Source: Caryophanales bacterium UBA5026 (GTDB lineage Bacteria > Bacillota_I > Bacilli_A > RF39 > UBA660). Taken from it: a DNA stretch of 64,000 nucleotides. The position numbers were made by a program, and so were the translations under genes. Positions 17,189 through 25,536 of the stretch are shown here, piece after piece. The stretch is taken from the NCBI GenBank assembly GCA_002416285.1, contig DICM01000030.1, positions 16,938-80,937 on the forward strand, read 5' to 3'. Each line of letters opens with the position of its first letter. Position 1 is the first letter of the stretch. The notes below the pieces were generated by a model. The model made no database searches and was not told the origin of the DNA. It worked only from the letters and a program-made list of their open reading frames with translations.

Positions 17189-18739
17189 CTACAAATTTTC
17201 ATTTACCAATAATACTGGTCGGAATCCAAATGCAACACCTGCTTCACCTGCTAAGTCATTATAGAAAAAATGAAATATTCCTGCCTTAGTAGCATCAGTA
17301 TGATATCCGCCTCGCCTCAACCATGGCTTAGTAGTATTAAAAGGCATGGTTGTATCATTGTACCATCCTAGTTGCCCCTCTGCTGCAGAGCTGGTTTCAT
17401 ACATTGCATCTCCTTTGGTAGAAGCAGAATATCCCGAATATATATCAATATATTTCGGATCAATTAACGATACATCTGTTATTCCACTGGAACCAGATAA
17501 TTTACTTAAGTTAGCCATTACATATTCATCAGCCCCGCCCGACATATCATAGATTCCATAGATAGTTCCTGTTGTCGAGGCCTTTACTCCGTTTAATGTT
17601 TGATATTGATTTAGACAGCCTGTGGTAACATTTGACGATACCGAATTACCTGCACACCCAGTGACATAACTATTAGCTGGATTTATCCATACTTCTTCCG
17701 TCTCTTTTCCATATTTTGATTGCGATAAATATGCGATTGCACCCCATTCAATATTTTTCATCATATGAGTATCTATCCCAGTTCCGGTTGCTCCCCAACC
17801 ATATTTTGAATTCTTTTCCATATTACGTGATGCTTCAAACATACTGTTTATATTTAAACTTCTCAATGACGAAACATTCGGTTTTATATCGATTGCATTT
17901 ATGGTACCGCTTGCTTCAAATTTTGCTACCCAGATACCATTTAATTCATCTGTTCCAAATGTAAATGCCGGATGATTTGTCCACTTATTATTGGAAGCAT
18001 TTGCACCTGAATCTGTATCTATATTTCCTATTACAGGTGAATTCCAATTATCATCTGTATTTTTCGTAAATTGTATTTCGATTGTTCCTGCATTGGATGT
18101 ATGCCATCCACTACTTATCTTATAAATATATCTTGGAATCCATACAAAGTAAGATCCATCAGCAGTTTTCACATTGGCCCATTTCTTAGCATTATAATCA
18201 TACCAGTCTGGATCATTTACAGTAGTTTCAATTTCGTTATTACTGCTATCCCATTTAATTGGTATCATTCCTTCAGTTAGTTTTGGAGAATTCACTCCTT
18301 TATCAGCATTAAATTCATTTTCTTCGGGAGAAGGAGTGGTGACTTCACAATTAATTTCTGTTTTCTCAGGATTCACTTTGGCTTTTCCATTTTGATAGTC
18401 TACAATATACTGGTCGAACTCAAATGATCCACTTTCTACATTTCCGGCTTTGATGACTACACATACTCTGGTTGGAATTTTTCCTTTATACTTAACTTCC
18501 GTAAGTGTAGTCAAATCATAAGTTCCATCTGGTTTCGTTTCATAGTTTCCGTTTTCAATCATCTTTTGAAGACTTGATTTTGCAATCGCATCAATGAATC
18601 CATAAGTGCTACTTTCTGCAGCTCCCTTTTTTGCACTATCAATCACTCCTAAGATCATCGGAGTTGCAATGAGAGCGATGATTGTGAGTATGACAATTAC
18701 CGCTAATAATTCAATTAAGGTAAATCCATTTTTTCTCAT
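17189..18739 (-). CDS. Type IV pilin-like protein with large C-terminal FGE/C-type-lectin-like domain
   Basis: A 516-aa protein with a classic prepilin leader: MRKNG followed by FTLIELLAVIVIL, with Glu at position 5 after the cut and a hydrophobic helix. A pilin head runs to about residue 140. A large domain follows with WANVKTADGSYFVWIPRY, GIYDMSGGADEYVM and a C-terminal GFRPVLLV. These are hallmarks of the formylglycine-generating-enzyme/C-type lectin fold, used in many surface ligand-binding proteins. I start at 18739 with AGGAG upstream. A paralogue is at 62478. No pilus assembly ATPase or prepilin peptidase lies in the window. Confidence 0.85.
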   Translation of the reverse strand: MRKNGFTLIELLAVIVILTIIALIATPMILGVIDSAKKGAAESSTYGFIDAIAKSSLQKMIENGNYETKPDGTYDLTTLTEVKYKGKIPTRVCVVIKAGNVESGSFEFDQYIVDYQNGKAKVNPEKTEINCEVTTPSPEENEFNADKGVNSPKLTEGMIPIKWDSSNNEIETTVNDPDWYDYNAKKWANVKTADGSYFVWIPRYIYKISSGWHTSNAGTIEIQFTKNTDDNWNSPVIGNIDTDSGANASNNKWTNHPAFTFGTDELNGIWVAKFEASGTINAIDIKPNVSSLRSLNINSMFEASRNMEKNSKYGWGATGTGIDTHMMKNIEWGAIAYLSQSKYGKETEEVWINPANSYVTGCAGNSVSSNVTTGCLNQYQTLNGVKASTTGTIYGIYDMSGGADEYVMANLSKLSGSSGITDVSLIDPKYIDIYSGYSASTKGDAMYETSSAAEGQLGWYNDTTMPFNTTKPWLRRGGYHTDATKAGIFHFFYNDLAGEAGVAFGFRPVLLVNENL

Positions 18740-18827
18740 CCCTAATTCACTCCTATTCTCTCTTATTTTAGCATATATTATTTCTCTATTCAATCATTAC
18801 TAAATTTATCATACTCACAAAGTATAA

Positions 18828-18851
18828 TAAAAAATGTAGTTTTCACTACAT
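18828..18851 (-). terminator. Terminator after tkt
   Basis: ATGTAGT-GAAA-ACTACAT followed by T residues on the minus strand; the stem begins at the tkt stop codon. Confidence 0.87.
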
Positions 18852-20839
18852 TAGTATTTGTTTAATATTCTATTTTTAATTGTCTGATAATCGAAACCTA
18901 CTTCTCTTAAAACTTCTTCTTTGGTACCAGAAGCACCGAATTGTTCAATAGTACAAAGATAATCTTCATTGTAAACGAAGGATTCCCATCCTAGTTTTGA
19001 TCCAGCCTCAATCACGAACGTCTTATATCCTTTTGGAAGTACTGATTCACGATATTCTTTGGTTTGGATTTGAAATAATTCTCTACAAGGCATGCTGACA
19101 ACACGCAGGTGAATTCCTTTTTCTCTCTCCAGATCTTCAGCAATATGAATAGCAAAACTGACTTCCGTTCCCGTTGCAATTAAAATTCCATGTAAAGGGC
19201 CTATCTCTTTTTGTACCATATAGCCACCAAATGCAACTCCTTTAGGACTTGTGTATGGCAGTAATTCCACTTCAATTTTGGATAGAACTAATACATTGGG
19301 ATATTTTGTTGATTCCAACATGAGATGCCAACAACCTATAAGTTCATGGGCATCGGCCGGACGAAATACATTCATCCCCGGAATTGCTCTTAAACTTGCT
19401 AATTGTTCAACTGGTTGATGTGTTGGTCCATCTTGACCTATGGATACAGAATCATGAGTAAAAATATAGTTAACTGGTAACTTCATTAGAGCACTCATTC
19501 GAATTGCTGGTTTCATATAATCAGCGAATGCGAACATCGTCGAACCAAAGACACGGAAATTACTCAAAGCCATTCCGTTTAAAATTGCCCCCATAGCATG
19601 TTCTCGTACTCCAAAGTTAATATTTCTCCCAGAAAAATCAGTAGAAGTAATTTGTCCATAAGTGTCTAAATAAACGTTAGTTGATTTGGCCATATCTGAA
19701 CTTCCACCTAAGAAATTAGGAAGCATGTATGCGATTTCTTTCATAATAGTCCGATTAGTCGTTTTGGTTGATTCTTTTAAGTCTTGGGGAAAGTAAAATT
19801 CATGTCTCATTAAATTAATTGGTGTTTCTTTACCAAAAATAAACTGATAATCACTAGACTTTTTGTTTGTTTTTCCATTCATGAAATCTTGATAGTTTTT
19901 TGCCCAATCATTGTATTTAGAGCGAGTACGTTCCTGAATCTGCTTAGACATTCTTTCCTTAGCTTCAACGTTATATTGAAATATATCTTTTGAAAAGCCC
20001 AAACTATATCTTATTTGTTCTAAATCGTCTTTTTCTAAAGGCTCACCGTGAACTTTTGCCGTTCCCGCATAGTTAGAACCTTCACCAATAATCGTTTTAA
20101 TCTCAATTAGCGTTGGTTTATTATTTTTTTTAGCCTTCGTTATAGCTTTATCAATCGTATTTATATCCTTACCATCTTTTACAAATTCTGTTGCCCATCC
20201 CATAGCTTCAAACTTTGCTCTGACATTTTCTTTCATTATAGATTGTAAAGGTCCGTCTAAGGTAACATCATTTGAATCATATAATACAATTAAATGATCT
20301 AATTCTAGTGATCCAGCTAATGAAGCCGCTTCACTCGTAATTCCCTCCATAATATCTCCATCACTGCATAGAACATAAATATAATGATCGATAAGTGAAC
20401 GTGATTCGAAAAGAATATTATTTTGAGGAAACGTGAGTTCTTTTCTTAATTTTTTCTCACTGATAGCCATTCCAACAGCAGTAGCAAATCCTTGCCCAAG
20501 TGGCCCTGTAGTTACATCTACTCCGGGTGTAATCCCATATTCAGGATGTCCTGGGGTTTTTGATCCAATTCTTCTAAATTTTTTTAAATCATCAATTGTT
20601 AGAGAATAGCCAGACAAAAAAAGTGTAGCATACAGTAGTGCCGATCCATGACCCGCAGATAATATAAAACGATCTCTATTTGGCCAATATGGATCGGATA
20701 CATTAACATTCATATGGCGTGCATAAAGTGCATAAAGGATTGGTGCTGCTCCCAAAGTAATTCCCGGATGCCCACTTCCCGCTTTGTTAATCATATCAAG
20801 TCCGAGTATTTTAATGGATGCGATAACTTCTTGTTCCAT
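18851..20839 (-). CDS. tkt: Transketolase
   Basis: Transketolase moves two-carbon units between sugar phosphates in the pentose phosphate pathway using thiamine diphosphate. The 662-aa protein has the N-terminal segment KAGSGHPG, GPLGQGFATAVG, the diphosphate-binding motif GDGDIMEGITSEAASLAG in the form CSDGDIMEG, and the central THDSVSIGQDGPTHQP. Two adjacent ATGs exist (20842 and 20839). The AGGAGG site is 6 bases from the second, so I use 20839. It is monocistronic, with its own promoter and terminator. Confidence 0.96.
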   Translation of the reverse strand: MEQEVIASIKILGLDMINKAGSGHPGITLGAAPILYALYARHMNVNVSDPYWPNRDRFILSAGHGSALLYATLFLSGYSLTIDDLKKFRRIGSKTPGHPEYGITPGVDVTTGPLGQGFATAVGMAISEKKLRKELTFPQNNILFESRSLIDHYIYVLCSDGDIMEGITSEAASLAGSLELDHLIVLYDSNDVTLDGPLQSIMKENVRAKFEAMGWATEFVKDGKDINTIDKAITKAKKNNKPTLIEIKTIIGEGSNYAGTAKVHGEPLEKDDLEQIRYSLGFSKDIFQYNVEAKERMSKQIQERTRSKYNDWAKNYQDFMNGKTNKKSSDYQFIFGKETPINLMRHEFYFPQDLKESTKTTNRTIMKEIAYMLPNFLGGSSDMAKSTNVYLDTYGQITSTDFSGRNINFGVREHAMGAILNGMALSNFRVFGSTMFAFADYMKPAIRMSALMKLPVNYIFTHDSVSIGQDGPTHQPVEQLASLRAIPGMNVFRPADAHELIGCWHLMLESTKYPNVLVLSKIEVELLPYTSPKGVAFGGYMVQKEIGPLHGILIATGTEVSFAIHIAEDLEREKGIHLRVVSMPCRELFQIQTKEYRESVLPKGYKTFVIEAGSKLGWESFVYNEDYLCTIEQFGASGTKEEVLREVGFDYQTIKNRILNKY

Positions 20840-20862
20840 CATACCCCTCCTATTCTTATACT

Positions 20863-20891
20863 ATTATACCAAGAAATTATTAGATTCATAA
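20863..20891 (-). promoter_or_regulatory. Probable tkt promoter
   Basis: TATAAT at 20863-20868 with a weak -35 TTATGA 17 bases upstream on the minus strand. Confidence 0.5.
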
Positions 20892-20910
20892 ATTATTTTT
20901 ATAAAATCAC

Positions 20911-20945
20911 AAAATAAAACAGACTTATACGAAATCTGTTTTATT
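20911..20945 (-). terminator. Terminator after the 55-aa SOS gene
   Basis: AATAAAACAGA pairs with TCTGTTTTATT around an 11-base loop, with T-rich flanks in both directions. It separates the small gene from tkt. Confidence 0.75.
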
Positions 20946-20965
20946 TAATATAGTTTTACTATATC

Positions 20966-21133
20966 CTAATTTTGACTTACCTTTGTATCTAGTACAGAGG
21001 AATCTTGATAGGCAATTAAATTGGAATTTTGACCTTCTTCCATATAGTGGAATGTTCCTGCATTTAAATATGTAATGCCTAGAATAAAAATAATAAAACC
21101 AATCATACCTTTACTTTTCATAATTTCTTTCAT
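20966..21133 (-). CDS. Small SOS-regulated membrane protein (55 aa), divergent from lexA
   Basis: The ATG at 21133 follows a perfect AAGGAGG site. The protein is 55 residues: a basic N-terminus (MKEIMKSKG), one membrane span at about residues 10-25 and a short polar tail. It is read from a consensus promoter with a LexA box exactly inside the spacer, and it is divergent from lexA. In Bacillus the gene divergent from lexA is yneA, which encodes a small membrane division inhibitor; this protein holds the same place and topology but lacks the LysM domain. A division-inhibitor role is inferred from position and regulation, not from sequence similarity. Confidence 0.75.
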   Translation of the reverse strand: MKEIMKSKGMIGFIIFILGITYLNAGTFHYMEEGQNSNLIAYQDSSVLDTKVSQN

Positions 21134-21156
21134 ATATATCCTCCTTAAGTGATTTT

Positions 21157-21185
21157 ATTATATTACAAACATTTGTTCGTGTCAA
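21157..21185 (-). promoter_or_regulatory. Promoter of the 55-aa SOS gene
   Basis: Perfect minus-strand TTGACA, 17-base spacer, TATAAT; the spacer is almost wholly occupied by a LexA box. Confidence 0.9.
21166..21179 (-). promoter_or_regulatory. LexA box 1
   Basis: CGAACAAATGTTTG on the minus strand; one change from CGAAC-N4-GTTCG. It sits between -35 and -10 of the small-gene promoter. Confidence 0.9.
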
Positions 21186-21193
21186 TATTTTTT

Positions 21194-21207
21194 CGAACAA
21201 ATGTTTG
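21194..21207 (+). promoter_or_regulatory. LexA box 2
   Basis: CGAACAAATGTTTG on the plus strand, the same 14-mer as box 1 inverted, overlapping the lexA -35. Confidence 0.9.
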
Positions 21208-21233
21208 ACTTTACACTTTTTATATGTTAAACT
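21205..21233 (+). promoter_or_regulatory. lexA promoter
   Basis: TTGACT, 17 bases, TAAACT; its -35 overlaps LexA box 2, giving autorepression. Confidence 0.7.
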
Positions 21234-21260
21234 TTAAGTAACAAAAAGGAGGTTATCATT

Positions 21261-21878
21261 TTGGAACAACTAACAAAACGACAAAATGAGATTTTAACTT
21301 ATATCAAGGAATACGTTGTAGGACATGGATTTCCGCCAACCGTTCGAGAGATTGGATCGGCACTTGGAGTTTCATCCCCTGCTACGATTCATGCTCATCT
21401 TGAGAACCTAGAACAAAAAGGATTTATCAAAAAAGATGGAACAAAGAATAGAGCAATTGAATTGCTTGTTAAAAATGAATTTGCTAATCAGGACGAACTA
21501 GTTGTTGAAGTTCCACTTCTTGGTACAATTACAGCAGGAAATCCGATTGAAGCAATAGAAAACCCTGATGAATTCTTTGCTTTACCAGCATATTTAATTC
21601 CACGTAATAAAGATGTGTTTACATTACATGTTCATGGTACTAGTATGATTAATGTTGGTATATTAGATGGAGATATCGTAATTGTTGAAAAGCAAAATAC
21701 AGCACGAAATGGTGAGATTGTAGTAGCAATGACAGATGAGAATGAAGTTACTTTAAAAACTTTTTATAAAGAAAATAATTACTTTAGATTACAACCTGAA
21801 AATGATACAATGGATCCTATCATTCTAGAAAATGTTACTATTTTAGGTAAAGCTGTAGGACTTTATCGAAAAATTTAA
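21261..21878 (+). CDS. lexA: LexA repressor
   Basis: LexA represses the SOS genes and cleaves itself when stimulated by RecA filaments. The 205-aa protein has the winged helix (TVREIGSALGVSSPATIHAHLENLEQKGF), the Ala-Gly cleavage site in TITAGNP, the catalytic serine in HGTSMINVG and the catalytic lysine in VTLKTFY. The start codon is TTG at 21261, placed 8 bases after AAAGGAGG; no ATG is nearby. The gene is flanked by two LexA boxes shared with a divergent small gene. Confidence 0.97.
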   Translation: MEQLTKRQNEILTYIKEYVVGHGFPPTVREIGSALGVSSPATIHAHLENLEQKGFIKKDGTKNRAIELLVKNEFANQDELVVEVPLLGTITAGNPIEAIENPDEFFALPAYLIPRNKDVFTLHVHGTSMINVGILDGDIVIVEKQNTARNGEIVVAMTDENEVTLKTFYKENNYFRLQPENDTMDPIILENVTILGKAVGLYRKI

Positions 21879-21902
21879 AAGGAAACTATTTAGTTTCCTT
21901 TT
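21877..21902. terminator. Bidirectional terminator between lexA and the convergent gene
   Basis: AAAAGGAAACTA and TAGTTTCCTTTT form a near-perfect stem with T-runs on both sides. Confidence 0.87.
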
Positions 21903-22215
21903 CTTTATTCTCATAATAATAATCAATAATTTTATCTTTTATATTCTCTTTGGAGTTTTTTAATTCCTCCATTAGATTTTTCCAAACATGGTCAGCATTA
22001 TCTTTTAATTCTTCTTTCCAATTAGGATGAGCAAGTTCAAATTGTTCCCATTTTCCCATTGTAAATTCTTTCGCTTGGTTTGCTTTTTCTAAAGTATAGT
22101 TTTTTACTTCAGAAAATGTATATCCCCCAATCGTTTCTTCATCTAGAAAGAATCCTAACAAATGAAGTCCTTGTTTTTTTAAAGCATCATTTATATTGGT
22201 ATCCTTTTTCTCCAT
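21886..22215 (-). CDS. Hypothetical charged helical protein, 109 aa
   Basis: A soluble, lysine- and glutamate-rich protein predicted by eye to be mostly helical, with several aromatic residues (WEQFELAHPNWKEELKDN). It has an AGGAGGG site before its ATG and shares a terminator with lexA. It is followed on the same strand side by a lipoprotein gene. No family recognised. Confidence 0.65.
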   Translation of the reverse strand: MEKKDTNINDALKKQGLHLLGFFLDEETIGGYTFSEVKNYTLEKANQAKEFTMGKWEQFELAHPNWKEELKDNADHVWKNLMEELKNSKENIKDKIIDYYYENKEKETK

Positions 22216-22263
22216 ATGATCCCTCCTATTTTAGTATATGTAAAAGGAATCATTATAGATACG

Positions 22264-22289
22264 AAAAAATATCTGATTATTTCAGATAT
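22264..22289 (-). terminator. Terminator after the lipoprotein gene
   Basis: ATATCTGA-AATAA-TCAGATAT followed by six T on the minus strand; overlaps the stop codon. Confidence 0.83.
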
Positions 22290-23125
22290 TCTTTGAGTTT
22301 TTGCTTTGCTTTCGATGCACCATCTTTTACTTTTTCTTCAGCATTTTGATAAGCCTCACCTTGTTTGATGTCTTCGTAATTTTCTTTACCTTTTTGTTTG
22401 GTAGTATCCCATAATTTTCCAAGACTATCTTTAATGTCATTAATGTTTTCTGACACCTGATCTGCATCTTCACCATAAAATTGTCGAGAAGCTTCTTTCA
22501 CACTATCACCGAAATCATTGATGTTATCTTTCGTCCAATCCCACCAAACACTATAGCTAGTACTATAACGTTTCTTTTGTTGTTCACTTAAATCAGAATA
22601 ATTAATGCCATTCCAATTATCTTTTTTCACACGGAACTTTCCGATTTTGATTGATAATGAAACTAACTTATCTTCATATTTTTTTCTATTACCATCTTTA
22701 ATAATTTGTTTTAAAAGTTCCGTATTTTTTTCAACATATATAACTAGTTCTTCTGCTGAATTGAATTTTTCTGGTTCAGAAGGAAAATTATATTCCTCAT
22801 CTAAAGTTTCTTGCATCTCTTCAGATAATTGTTCTGTTGTTTCAGGAAGTGGTTCTATAACTGGAATTTCAATTGTTTCAGGCATTGTTGTCTCTACTAC
22901 TAAAGTTTCTTCTGGTTTTCTTTCTGTTTCATAAGTAATAGTAGACTCTACAACAGTTGGTTTTTTTGTAGGTGCTACTGTCTCGATAGAAGTTGTTTCT
23001 TTTTTTGTTTCACCTTTGTCGCTACACCCTGTCAATGTTACAGTACCTAAAAATGACATTGCAAATAAAGTCGTTTTGGCAAATTTTATAAAGTCTTTTT
23101 TGTTATATAATTCAAATCTTTTCAT
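22277..23125 (-). CDS. Lipoprotein with Thr/Glu/Pro-rich linker
   Basis: A 282-aa secreted lipoprotein. The N-terminus is a long leader ending in the lipobox LTGC (cysteine near residue 34). Next comes a low-complexity linker rich in Thr, Pro and Glu to about residue 105, then a helical domain of about 170 residues with WNGINYSDLSEQQKKRY and SVWWDWTKDN. It should be anchored to the outer face of the membrane. It starts inside the last codons of queH, so the two are coupled, although no shared role is evident. Confidence 0.75.
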   Translation of the reverse strand: MKRFELYNKKDFIKFAKTTLFAMSFLGTVTLTGCSDKGETKKETTSIETVAPTKKPTVVESTITYETERKPEETLVVETTMPETIEIPVIEPLPETTEQLSEEMQETLDEEYNFPSEPEKFNSAEELVIYVEKNTELLKQIIKDGNRKKYEDKLVSLSIKIGKFRVKKDNWNGINYSDLSEQQKKRYSTSYSVWWDWTKDNINDFGDSVKEASRQFYGEDADQVSENINDIKDSLGKLWDTTKQKGKENYEDIKQGEAYQNAEEKVKDGASKAKQKLKEYLK

Positions 23126-23729
23126 ATTCTAACTCCCTTTCTTGCTTTGAATAGATACATCCACAGTAATCTTGACGATAAAGTCCATATTCTTTGGATA
23201 GTTCGATTGATCTTTTGTATCCGTTCTTCTTTTTTAAATCAGCGTATAAATAGTTAACACCTATTTCTCTTGCTAGATATTCTCCAATTTGGTTTAATTT
23301 TTCTGAATTTTTATGAGGACTAATCGATAACGATGTAGTGAAATAATCATATCCTAATTCTTTTGCTTTGAGCGCAGTTGCTTTCATTCGTAGATGGTAG
23401 CATTTAAAACATCTTGCTCCGCCCTCTTTTTCCATTTCTAATCCTTTACTCATTTCAAAGAATAATTCTGGTTCATATGGTCCTTCGATAAAAGAAATCG
23501 TGTGTTTTGGTTGAAACTTCGAGATAAATCGTTGCTGTTCTTCTCTTCTTCTTTGAAACTCTTCTTCCTCTGTAATATTAGGATTATAGTAAAATACTGT
23601 GATTTCAAAAAAATTACTGAGGCGTTCTAGTGTTGCACTACTACAAGGCGCACAGCAAGTATGAAGTAATAATTTAGGTACTCCATTTAATTGTTCAATC
23701 TGGTTTTCCATTAATAAATTATAATTCAT
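23112..23729 (-). CDS. queH: Epoxyqueuosine reductase QueH
   Basis: QueH performs the last step of queuosine tRNA modification, reducing epoxyqueuosine. The 205-aa protein carries the family cysteine motifs: HTCCAPCSS near residue 24, GGARCFKCY in the middle and YRQDYCGCIYS at the C-terminus, which hold an iron-sulfur cluster. The length is normal for the DUF208/QueH family. The start at 23729 follows GGAGGCG. Its last 14 bases overlap the lipoprotein gene. Confidence 0.93.
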   Translation of the reverse strand: MNYNLLMENQIEQLNGVPKLLLHTCCAPCSSATLERLSNFFEITVFYYNPNITEEEEFQRRREEQQRFISKFQPKHTISFIEGPYEPELFFEMSKGLEMEKEGGARCFKCYHLRMKATALKAKELGYDYFTTSLSISPHKNSEKLNQIGEYLAREIGVNYLYADLKKKNGYKRSIELSKEYGLYRQDYCGCIYSKQERELEYEKI

Positions 23730-23820
23730 AAATCGCCTCCATTAACAGTATATTATATCACTTTTTTTGATTTTGTATAGTTCTTTTAAAATATGGCAAA
23801 CTAAAATTGAGTGTGATATT

Positions 23821-24330
23821 ATGACCATATTACTTTATATAATTATATTTTTTTGTAAGGTATTAGAAAATGCTTTAGCAACTCTCCGTGTTATTGTGAT
23901 ATCAAATGGAAAAAGAATACTAGGTGCTTTTTTGGCAGGTGCTACCGCCATTCTTTGGGTGTTCACAGCTGGTGCGGTATTAAAAGATGTTCATGAGGAT
24001 CTTTTTAAAGTCTTCTTCTTTTGTTTTGGTACTTTTGTTGGCTCCTATGTCGGTTGTTATATTGAAAACAAATTAGCACTTGGAAACAATACGATTACCT
24101 GTATTATTAAGAATGAAAAAGCATTTTTAATCGATGAAATCCGAAATCTTGGTTATGCAGTTACTGTAATACATGCTGAAGGAATGGAAGAAAACAGACT
24201 GATACTGTTAATTATGCTCCCAAGGAGGAGAAGACGTGAGGTAACTGATTTCATTAAGGAACGTGCTGAAGATGCTGTTATTATTGCAGAGAAGGTTATT
24301 CCGATCAATGGAGGTCACCAAGGTCCTTAG
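23821..24330 (+). CDS. UPF0316 family membrane protein (DUF2179/DUF5698)
   Basis: A 169-aa protein with three hydrophobic segments in the first 90 residues, then a small cytoplasmic domain. CKVLENALATLRVIVISNGKR and the cytoplasmic NNTITCIIKNEKAFLIDEIRNLGYAVTVI match the UPF0316/YebE family of unknown function. I start at the ATG at 23821 with GAGTGTG upstream, not at the TTG 18 codons earlier. The 3' end overlaps the convergent phosphodiesterase gene by 26 bases. Confidence 0.83.
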   Translation: MTILLYIIIFFCKVLENALATLRVIVISNGKRILGAFLAGATAILWVFTAGAVLKDVHEDLFKVFFFCFGTFVGSYVGCYIENKLALGNNTITCIIKNEKAFLIDEIRNLGYAVTVIHAEGMEENRLILLIMLPRRRRREVTDFIKERAEDAVIIAEKVIPINGGHQGP

Positions 24331-24973
24331 CTAGTTTCTCGGGAACATCTGTAATTAAATACTGTACATTACCTTTTGGTATACTTTTATTGACCGTCCA
24401 AAGAAAAATTTCCTGCTCTGTTTTTGGTATTGTTAACCGTTGTTCCAATACCAAAAAATCAAATACTTTATAATCTTTATTTTGATTTAAAAGTGGACCG
24501 ATAATAATCCCACATTTTATTTCAGGATGCAGCTCCTTCATAGTTTTAATTAGTTCGTAATGAAAACTACATAGATAAATATTCAAATAAGAATATTTTT
24601 TTATTACTTTATAAACTTGCTTTAAATAAGTATCATAGACATCTGTTTCGTGCTTTAATTCTAAAAGGAGAATCTTATCCGAATGAATATTGTTCAGTAC
24701 ATCCTCTAAAACAGCTATTTTAGTAGGATTTTTCTTTGTACCAAATTGATATTTCTGGAGTTCTTTTAAAGGCGTGAGCGCAACAAAACCGTGTCCATTA
24801 CTAGTATGATCAATTGTCAAATTATGATTCAACACTAATTTTTGATCATAGGTCATACGAACATCGGTTTCGATTCCAGCAATATACTCTTTTTCTAATG
24901 CAGATAAGATCGCTTCTTTCGTATTTTCACCATAACGATCTTCTGTATTTCCTCTATGTGCGATTAACTTCAT
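24305..24973 (-). CDS. Glycerophosphodiester phosphodiesterase family protein
   Basis: A GDPD-type TIM-barrel enzyme that splits glycerophosphodiesters into glycerol 3-phosphate and an alcohol. The 222-aa protein shows IAHRGNTE at the start, ENTKEAI, GIETDVRMTYDQKLVLNHN and LLLELKHE, which hold the metal and acid-base residues (His, Arg, Glu, Asp). There is no signal peptide, so it acts in the cytoplasm. It is single and convergent with the UPF0316 gene. Confidence 0.9.
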   Translation of the reverse strand: MKLIAHRGNTEDRYGENTKEAILSALEKEYIAGIETDVRMTYDQKLVLNHNLTIDHTSNGHGFVALTPLKELQKYQFGTKKNPTKIAVLEDVLNNIHSDKILLLELKHETDVYDTYLKQVYKVIKKYSYLNIYLCSFHYELIKTMKELHPEIKCGIIIGPLLNQNKDYKVFDFLVLEQRLTIPKTEQEIFLWTVNKSIPKGNVQYLITDVPEKLAKDLGDLH

Positions 24974-25008
24974 ATTATCACCACTATAGAGTATGCTTTT
25001 TCACTTTA

Positions 25009-25524
25009 TTATAATTCTTTTTGTTTGTTAGAGATTGAACTTTCAATTACTCTTTGATTAATTTCTCCAATCACTAATTGGTTTTTTATATTTTCTAAAT
25101 GTTGTTTTCTTTGACTTTTCTGTGAACATAGAAAGTTTATCGGTGAATATAATTCATCAACCGTATAATTCTTCTCTTTAATCGTCTTAATTGTATTATA
25201 GAAGACAACCATAAAGTCAGTTATCACTTCTGCAATCTCTTGATTTGAATTGTCTTTTATTTTTTCCAAATCCTGAAGACTCAATATTCCACCCCTATTT
25301 ACACTAGGATGAAATGTTGTTTTGATATGTGAAACAATACCACTTAAAGTTACTAAAATATTAGGATTTGTAAAAAAACAAGCTTTTAAACGGTCACTTG
25401 TCATAAGTGATCCTAATATTAGGTCTAAGTCATTATTTGATATTTCTACTATATTTTCGGTAAAAACATTTTCTTTTTTCATGGGTAACCATGCATATAA
25501 TTTTTTATTTTCTTGATACTTCAT
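25009..25524 (-). CDS. Hypothetical cytoplasmic protein
   Basis: About 171 aa, start taken at 25524 (MKYQENKKL) with GGGAG upstream; the open frame extends four codons earlier. It is mixed alpha/beta without membrane segments or recognised motifs. It follows tmk almost directly and is probably co-transcribed with it. Function unknown. Confidence 0.6.
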   Translation of the reverse strand: MKYQENKKLYAWLPMKKENVFTENIVEISNNDLDLILGSLMTSDRLKACFFTNPNILVTLSGIVSHIKTTFHPSVNRGGILSLQDLEKIKDNSNQEIAEVITDFMVVFYNTIKTIKEKNYTVDELYSPINFLCSQKSQRKQHLENIKNQLVIGEINQRVIESSISNKQKEL

Positions 25525-25536
25525 AAATACTCCCAA

